Shown one piece after another: positions 59,714 through 64,000 of a DNA stretch of 64,000 nt. Below the pieces are notes generated by a model that searched no databases, was not told the origin of the DNA, and was given only the letters and a program-made list of their open reading frames with translations. Origin of the DNA: Verrucosispora sp. NA02020 (GTDB lineage Bacteria; Actinomycetota; Actinomycetes; Mycobacteriales; Micromonosporaceae); the NCBI RefSeq assembly GCF_013364215.1, contig NZ_CP054923.1, positions 310,001 to 374,000 of the forward strand, written 5' to 3'. Position 1 is the first letter of the stretch. Each line of letters starts with the position of its first letter. The position numbers and the translations under genes were made by a program.

Positions 59714-59745
59714 AACACCGACCGGCGTTTCCGCTGGTCGGCGTT
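59714..59745. terminator. hairpin with G-U tolerant stem
   Basis: aacaccgaccggc and gctggtcggcgtt pair over 13 bp with two G-U-type mismatches and loop gtttcc. It separates the hypothetical gene from the convergent tRNA-Phe. Confidence 0.7.
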
Positions 59746-59769
59746 GCTGTAGCCCGGCGAAAGGCTATG

Positions 59770-59843
59770 TGGCCAGGGGCGGGGTCGAACCGCCGACCTT
59801 CCGATTTTCAGTCGGACGCTCGTACCAACTGAGCTACCTGGCC
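59770..59843 (-). tRNA. tRNA-Phe (GAA)
   Basis: The acceptor stem GGCCAGG/CCTGGCC, D-loop AGCTCAGTTGGTA, anticodon arm ccgac-tgaaaat-gtcgg region with GAA, and T-arm GGTTCGACCC are complete. CCA is not encoded beyond the discriminator A. Confidence 0.95.
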
Positions 59844-59913
59844 GTGGTGCTCGGCTCATGCTACCCGTCCCACCGGGTCCCCGTCGGGAGGGTCACATGC
59901 CCCGATACGCAGA

Positions 59914-59936
59914 ACGCCGCGCGAGGTGCGCGGCGT
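59914..59936. terminator. hairpin between tRNA-Phe and tRNA-Asp
   Basis: acgccgcgc and gcgcggcgt (9 bp) flank loop gaggt. It may end the Glu-Asp transcript or separate tRNA precursors. Confidence 0.55.
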
Positions 59937-59945
59937 CAGCGCTTG

Positions 59946-60019
59946 CGGTCCTGACGGGACTTGAACCCGCGACCTCCGCCTTGACAGGGCGGCGAGCACT
60001 CCAACTGCTCCACAGGACC
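59946..60019 (-). tRNA. tRNA-Asp (GTC)
   Basis: Complete cloverleaf from GGTCCTGTGGAGCAGTTGG to discriminator G. The anticodon loop ctGTCaa sits in the ccgcc/ggcgg stem, and the T-arm is GGTTCAAGTCC. Confidence 0.95.
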
Positions 60020-60052
60020 TAGCTGGTGTTGCATTCGACCGAAGTCGAACCG

Positions 60053-60125
60053 TGCCCCCAACGGGATTCGAACCCGTGCTACCGCCTTGAAAGGGCGGCG
60101 TCCTGGGCCGCTAGACGATGAGGGC
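60053..60125 (-). tRNA. tRNA-Glu (TTC)
   Basis: Complete cloverleaf from GCCCTCATCGTCTAGCGGCC to discriminator A. The anticodon loop ctTTCaa sits in the ccgcc/ggcgg stem. It is the first of the actinobacterial Glu-Asp-Phe cluster transcribed leftwards. Confidence 0.95.
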
Positions 60126-60278
60126 GGCCCCGCTATCATTGCACATTCGCAACGTGAGCGGACTTGCTCCCATCCGGCCCCGCCGGAGGCTTGGAAAGCA
60201 TACGTGATGTCTCACCGGTCGGCCAAACCGGTGTGGCTACCGCCGCAACGTCTCGTAAAAGTGCAGCTCAGAACGGGT

Positions 60279-61061
60279 CTATCCGAGCTTGGTGATGCCG
60301 AGGTCGCGCTTCAGGGCGGCGATCACCCTGGTGCAGGCGGCGAGCGTGGCGGCCCGATTGCCGCCTCCGTCGTGCAGCAGCACCACCGCGCCGGGCTTGG
60401 CGCTGCGCTTCACCCGCTTCTCGATCGTGGCGGCGGTCGGCTTGGCCCAGTCCTGCGGGTCCACCGTCCAGTGCAGCGACCGCATGTCCAGCTTCTTGGC
60501 GACCCGCACCACCTCGGCGGTCCACCGGCCGCCGGGCTGGCGGTAGAACGGGATCTCCGCGTCGGGCACCGCCCGCCGGATCTCCTTGTTCGTCCGGACC
60601 AGGTCGGCGCGGATCTCGGCGACCGGCCGCCGGGCGAGGTCGAGGTCGTGGTTCCAGCTGTGGTTGCAGAGCTGGTGCCCCTCCCGGACGATCCGCCGGA
60701 GCAGGTCGGGATGCTTGCGGACCTGGGCGCCGACCACACAGAAGGTGGCGGTGACGCCCGCCTTCTTCAGGCGGTCGAGCACCTTGGGCGTCCAGGTCGG
60801 ATCGGGTCCGTCGTCGAAGGTGAGAGCCACCCCCTCGGCCCCGGTGGTGCGGACCAGCCCGGCCGGCAGCTTGGCCGGCAGGGCCCGCAGTGGGGGCTTG
60901 GGCGGGGCCAGCGTCGGTGACGGCGAGGGCTCCGGGGGCAGGGCGGCCGACGGAGGAGGGCTGGACGGGGTGGTCGCCTGGGGCGACTCGCCGCCACCGC
61001 CGCAGCCGGTCACCAGGAGGACCAGGCTCGTGACACACGCGAGCAGGACACGGGTACGCAT
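60279..61061 (-). CDS. NodB polysaccharide deacetylase lipoprotein
   Basis: The 260-aa precursor has a lipobox (LLVTGC, Cys20) and a Pro/Ser-rich linker to about residue 65. A NodB-domain carbohydrate esterase follows, with TFDDGPD (metal and catalytic Asp), the HxxxH metal site in QLCNHSWNHDLDL, and catalytic motifs PFYRQPGGRW and VVLLHDGG. It likely removes acetyl groups from peptidoglycan or another wall polymer outside the cell membrane. Monocistronic. Confidence 0.88.
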   Translation of the reverse strand: MRTRVLLACVTSLVLLVTGCGGGGESPQATTPSSPPPSAALPPEPSPSPTLAPPKPPLRALPAKLPAGLVRTTGAEGVALTFDDGPDPTWTPKVLDRLKKAGVTATFCVVGAQVRKHPDLLRRIVREGHQLCNHSWNHDLDLARRPVAEIRADLVRTNKEIRRAVPDAEIPFYRQPGGRWTAEVVRVAKKLDMRSLHWTVDPQDWAKPTAATIEKRVKRSAKPGAVVLLHDGGGNRAATLAACTRVIAALKRDLGITKLG

Positions 61062-61216
61062 CGTTCGCTCCCGAGAGGGGTTCGGGTTCGACGGACTGCC
61101 CGACGCTAGTTCACCCGATTTGAGTAGACAAACGCCGGGTCAGGACGCCACCGCTTTCCGTGCCGACCTAATGCCGTGAACCCCTATGGAAGCCTGCAAA
61201 GGCCCCGAAATTTCTC

Positions 61217-62152
61217 TCAGGATGCGGCCGAACGGTCGAGCGAGTCGCGTACGGCGACGATGAGCGAGACCGCTTCGGTCAGGTCGATCGGCCGGACCAC
61301 CCCGGCCGGCAGACTCTCGGCCCGCCACCCCGGTCCCGCCGCGAGGACCAGCAGCGGTCGACGCGGAACGGTCAGCAAGGCGCTGAGCTGGGTGGCATCG
61401 GCCGTGGCCCGGGTGTGCGACCAGACCACCACGGCGGCCGGTCCGGTCCGGTCGATCGCGTCCAGCAGCGCCCTCACCGGGACCCGGGCGCCGAGCATCC
61501 GGTGCGCGACACCGGCCTCGGCCAGCGCGGCGGCCAGCGCCTCCAGGGGCAGGCTGTGCTGCTCCTCGTCGGCGCAGGACAGCAGGATGCGCGGCGGCCC
61601 GAGGACGGGACGGGTGGCCGCCGCCAAGGCGAACGCCGCCGAGACACAGCGCGACAGCAGATGCTCCACCTCGATCAACACGTCTGTCGCGGCGTGCCGT
61701 TGCCCGATGCCGGCGAGCACCGGGCGCAGCAGCCTGTCCCAGGTGCCGATCACACCCTCGGTGGCCAGGCTGCGTGAGATCGCCTCGTTGATCGCGACCG
61801 CGTCCAGCCGCATCGCGGCACGCGCCAGGCCGCGCGCTGCCGGACCGGCGCGGCCCACCGGAATGGTGTTGCCTCCGCCGTCCCGCGCGGTCCTCGACCG
61901 GGCGACACCACCCGCCGCCGTGGCGGGAGCCTGCCGGGCCCATCGCGCCGCCTCCGCCGGACTGAGCCCCTCGCCGGTGAGCCGTCGCATGACCTCCAGC
62001 CGGGCGAGGTCGGCCGTCGTGTAGCGGCGGTGGTGTCCGGGTACGTGCTCGCTGGGCCCGAGGCCGTAGCGCTGGTGCCAGGTGCGCAGCGTGGTCACCG
62101 CGACGCCGAGTCGTCGGGCGACCGCCCCCGCGCTCAGTGCCTCATCGGCCAC
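61217..62152 (-). CDS. MerR-family regulator with B12-binding domain (CarH/LitR-like)
   Basis: The 311-aa protein has a MerR helix-turn-helix (LSAGAVARRLGVAVTTLRTW, HHRRYTTADLARLEVMRRL), a helical middle and a C-terminal cobalamin-binding Rossmann domain (PRILLSCADEEQHSLPLEAL). The E-x-H of EEQHSLP occupies the place of the B12-ligand His motif, and the later strand is AAVVVWSHTRA. Such proteins bind adenosylcobalamin and release DNA in light, so they switch carotenoid genes. The genes upstream, idi and crtI, fit this role. Start GTG at 62152, overlapping the end of idi by 11 nt. Confidence 0.82.
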   Translation of the reverse strand: MADEALSAGAVARRLGVAVTTLRTWHQRYGLGPSEHVPGHHRRYTTADLARLEVMRRLTGEGLSPAEAARWARQAPATAAGGVARSRTARDGGGNTIPVGRAGPAARGLARAAMRLDAVAINEAISRSLATEGVIGTWDRLLRPVLAGIGQRHAATDVLIEVEHLLSRCVSAAFALAAATRPVLGPPRILLSCADEEQHSLPLEALAAALAEAGVAHRMLGARVPVRALLDAIDRTGPAAVVVWSHTRATADATQLSALLTVPRRPLLVLAAGPGWRAESLPAGVVRPIDLTEAVSLIVAVRDSLDRSAAS

Positions 62153-62720
62153 CCGGCCGCTCCGGCCCGTCGCCGGCCGGGGCCGAGGGGTGGAGCAGAC
62201 GGTCCACCACGCCGACCAGCCACGGCGCGTACGCGTCGGGGTCACGGTCGAGCTCGGCGGCCAGTGCCGCAGGGTCGACCCAGCGCAGCTCGGCGACCTC
62301 CGCAGGCTCGGGACTCAGTGGTGTGTCCGGCGAGAACTCGCCACGCAGGACGTGGTCGTACTCGACTTCGACCCGACCCGTGGACGGGTCCTCGGCGCGG
62401 TACACGTGCACGCCGACCTCGGTCAGCACCACCGGGCCGACGCCGAGTTCCTCGTGTAGCCGGCGGTTGGCGGACTCGGCCACGTCCTCACCGGGCTGCG
62501 GGTGACCACAGCACGTGTTGGCCCAGCGCAGCGGGAACCGTGTCTTCGCCGCAGCCCGACGCTGGAGGAGGATCCGGCCGTCCGGCGAGACGAGCAGCAC
62601 GGAGAAGGCACGGTGCAGTTGACCGGGGGTCTGGTGGGCGGCGGACACGGTGGCCGACCCGATCCGCCGGCCCGAATCGTCGACCAGCTCGACCAGGTGG
62701 GCTTCCCGCGACAGTGACAT
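62142..62720 (-). CDS. idi: isopentenyl-diphosphate delta-isomerase (type I)
   Basis: The 192-aa Nudix-fold enzyme interconverts IPP and DMAPP for isoprenoid and carotenoid synthesis. It shows HRAFSVLLVSPDGRILLQRR, the catalytic Cys in WANTCCGHPQPGED, the Nudix-like ANRRLHEELGVG and the metal/Glu motif VEVEYDHVLRG. The ATG at 62720 was preferred over one three codons earlier because GAAGG lies 9 nt upstream. It lies 16 bp after crtI in the same direction. Confidence 0.93.
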   Translation of the reverse strand: MSLSREAHLVELVDDSGRRIGSATVSAAHQTPGQLHRAFSVLLVSPDGRILLQRRAAAKTRFPLRWANTCCGHPQPGEDVAESANRRLHEELGVGPVVLTEVGVHVYRAEDPSTGRVEVEYDHVLRGEFSPDTPLSPEPAEVAELRWVDPAALAAELDRDPDAYAPWLVGVVDRLLHPSAPAGDGPERPGGR

Positions 62721-62736
62721 CAGAGCCATCCTTCGT

Positions 62737-64000
62737 TCAGCGGCCACGGCCGGTGATGCGACCGGCGGCCAGCTTGCCCGAGATGAGCACCATGGGAACC
62801 CCGACGCCGGGCTGCGTGCCCGAGCCGACGAACACCACGTTGGACAGCGACGGGTGCAGGTTCGACGGGCGGAACGGACCGGTCTGGAACAGGGTGTGCG
62901 CGGCGGCGAACGGCGTGCCGGCGGCCATGCCCTGCTCCGCCCACTCGGCCGGGGTGACCGCCCGGAGCACCTCGATGCCGTCGCCGAAGCCGACGTAGCC
63001 GCGTTCCTCAAGGGTGGCGACGAGCTGGTCGGAGTAGCGGGCGGTGAGGTCGCCGCGCCACTCGAAGGGTGCCCGCTCCAGGTTCGGCACCGGGGCGAGC
63101 ACGTAGTAGGTGTGCCGTCCGGCAGGCGCGACCGCCGGGTCCGTCCGGCTCGGGTTGGTGACCAGCAGGGACGGGTCGCTCATCAGCTCACCGCGTCGGA
63201 TGACCTCGTCGAACGTGCCCTTCCAGGAGCGCCCGAAGTGGATGTTGTGGTGCGCGATGCGCCGGTAGCCCTGGGTCGAGCCGACGTGCAGCACGACGCA
63301 GGACGGCGAGTAGGTCAGGCGGCGTTGCCGGGTCGCCGGCAGCAGGTCGCGGTAGGCCACCGGCAGGTCGGGGTTGAGGACCACCACGTCGGCGGGGACG
63401 AACTCGCCGTCGGCGGTCAGCACGCCGGTGGCCCGGCCGTGGGCGGTCTCCACCCGGGTCACCGTGGTGCCGTACCGGATCTTGACGCCGTGCTTCTCGG
63501 CGGCGCCGGCCAGCCCGCGCGAAACCGCGTGGATGCCGCCGCGCGGGAAGAAGACCCCGGCGACCGAGTCGAGGTACGCGATGACCGCGTAGATGGCCAG
63601 CGCGTCGTGCGGGGCGAGGCCGGCGTACATCGCCTGGAAGGAGAAGATGCGCCGGGTACGCGGGTCGCGGAAGAACTGGTCGATCTTGGTCTGGAGCCGC
63701 CGGAAGGCGCCGGTGGCGACCAGCTTGAGCAGGTTGGCGGTGAGCAGGTCGGTGGGGGCGTCGAGGTTGCGCTCGATGAAGTCGGCCCGCTCCAACCGCC
63801 ACAGGTTCCGTGCGAAGTCGACGAACCGCAGGTAGCCGTCGGCCTCGCGGGGCCCGCAGACCCGGGAGATCTCCGCCGCCATCCGGGCGGTGTCGGTCAG
63901 CACGTCGAGCGTGGAGCCGTCCGGGTAGTAGGCGCGGTACGCCGGGTCGAGCGGCATCAGGTCGACCCAGTCGGACAGCTCCTCGCCCACCGCGCCGAGC
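62737..64000 (-). CDS. crtI: phytoene desaturase (CrtI-type), C-terminal part
   Basis: The sequence is open to the right edge, so the FAD-binding N-terminus lies outside the window. The remaining 420 residues show the CrtI-type hallmark FFPRGGIHAVSRGLAGAAEK, the substrate region FSFQAMYAGLAPHDALAIYA and the C-terminal dinucleotide motif NVVFVGSGTQPGVGVPMVLI. Such enzymes introduce double bonds into phytoene to form coloured carotenoids. It is grouped with idi and a B12-photoreceptor-type regulator. Confidence 0.9.
   Translation of the reverse strand, partial: LGAVGEELSDWVDLMPLDPAYRAYYPDGSTLDVLTDTARMAAEISRVCGPREADGYLRFVDFARNLWRLERADFIERNLDAPTDLLTANLLKLVATGAFRRLQTKIDQFFRDPRTRRIFSFQAMYAGLAPHDALAIYAVIAYLDSVAGVFFPRGGIHAVSRGLAGAAEKHGVKIRYGTTVTRVETAHGRATGVLTADGEFVPADVVVLNPDLPVAYRDLLPATRQRRLTYSPSCVVLHVGSTQGYRRIAHHNIHFGRSWKGTFDEVIRRGELMSDPSLLVTNPSRTDPAVAPAGRHTYYVLAPVPNLERAPFEWRGDLTARYSDQLVATLEERGYVGFGDGIEVLRAVTPAEWAEQGMAAGTPFAAAHTLFQTGPFRPSNLHPSLSNVVFVGSGTQPGVGVPMVLISGKLAAGRITGRGR

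Noticed and set aside
59770..60125. tRNA cluster as an integration site of a mobile island
   Set aside because: All three tRNAs are complete. No integrase, no duplicated tRNA 3' end and no composition shift is seen nearby.
1..64000. CRISPR array
   Set aside because: No regularly spaced identical repeats with unique spacers were seen. The tandem repeats at 11747-11842 have no spacers and lie in a gene.

Overview
The window is about 72% GC actinobacterial chromosome, most likely Micromonospora or a close member of the Micromonosporaceae. The evidence is the GC-rich third codon positions, frequent GTG starts, BldC, a DUF3073 protein, a tRNA Glu-Asp-Phe cluster, valine dehydrogenase, and the spread-out purine gene set. 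Two families of intergenic palindromes also recur. One carries TTGATCAAGAAGTT arms and the other carries AAGGAAGGGTCCCC-type arms.

Left part (1-11 kb): the tail of an FtsX-like permease, oligopeptidase B, a GlcE-like flavin oxidase with a LexA-box-like site at its start, and a SpoIIE/HATPase/GAF regulator. The regulator is divergent from a HAMP-repeat sensor gene that is cut by a 1,493-bp IS4-family element (7073-8565). No target duplication is visible. A DUF559-like protein and purD follow.

11-21 kb: a same-strand run of an ECF sigma factor with tandem repeats in its linker, a one-TM partner candidate, a YqiJ-like OB-fold membrane protein, a YqiK-like flotillin and a 1,691-aa DUF3686-type AAA ATPase that overlaps the flotillin gene by 8 nt. 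It looks like an uncharacterised membrane-scaffold/ATPase system.

21-34 kb: fatty-acid genes (acyl-CoA synthetase, acyl-CoA dehydrogenase, SCP2 protein, divergent TetR regulator) and, further on, the htdX-fabG4 / fadA2 arrangement known from mycobacteria. The two intergenic regions share a CTACTGGnGnGTA motif, so the TetR protein may control both. Between them lies a tightly coupled four-gene operon: NrtR-like Nudix regulator, J-domain/pseudokinase fusion, VWA protein and divergent adenylosuccinate-synthetase paralogue. This is the strongest candidate for an undescribed pathway.

34-48 kb: purB, a YbjQ-like protein, a secreted trypsin-like protease, purS-purQ-purL, a ComB-like phosphatase, a membrane protein with a roughly 330-residue Gly/Tyr/Gln-rich cytoplasmic tail, an SCP-like protein, purF and purM. 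With purD the window encodes most steps of de novo IMP synthesis; purN, purC, purE/K and purH are absent.

48-64 kb: a two-gene RiPP locus (radical SAM/SPASM maturase plus a 78-aa precursor rich in aromatic-x-Asn motifs), DUF3073, valine dehydrogenase, a DUF-bldC pair, a PPOX protein, a methyltransferase, a small Asp-rich calcium-loop protein, 3-hydroxyacyl-CoA dehydrogenase and enoyl-CoA hydratase. Next come a substrate-binding lipoprotein whose two halves appear circularly permuted, small hypothetical proteins, three tRNAs, a NodB deacetylase lipoprotein, and a carotenoid-type end (CarH/LitR-like B12-binding MerR regulator, idi, partial crtI).
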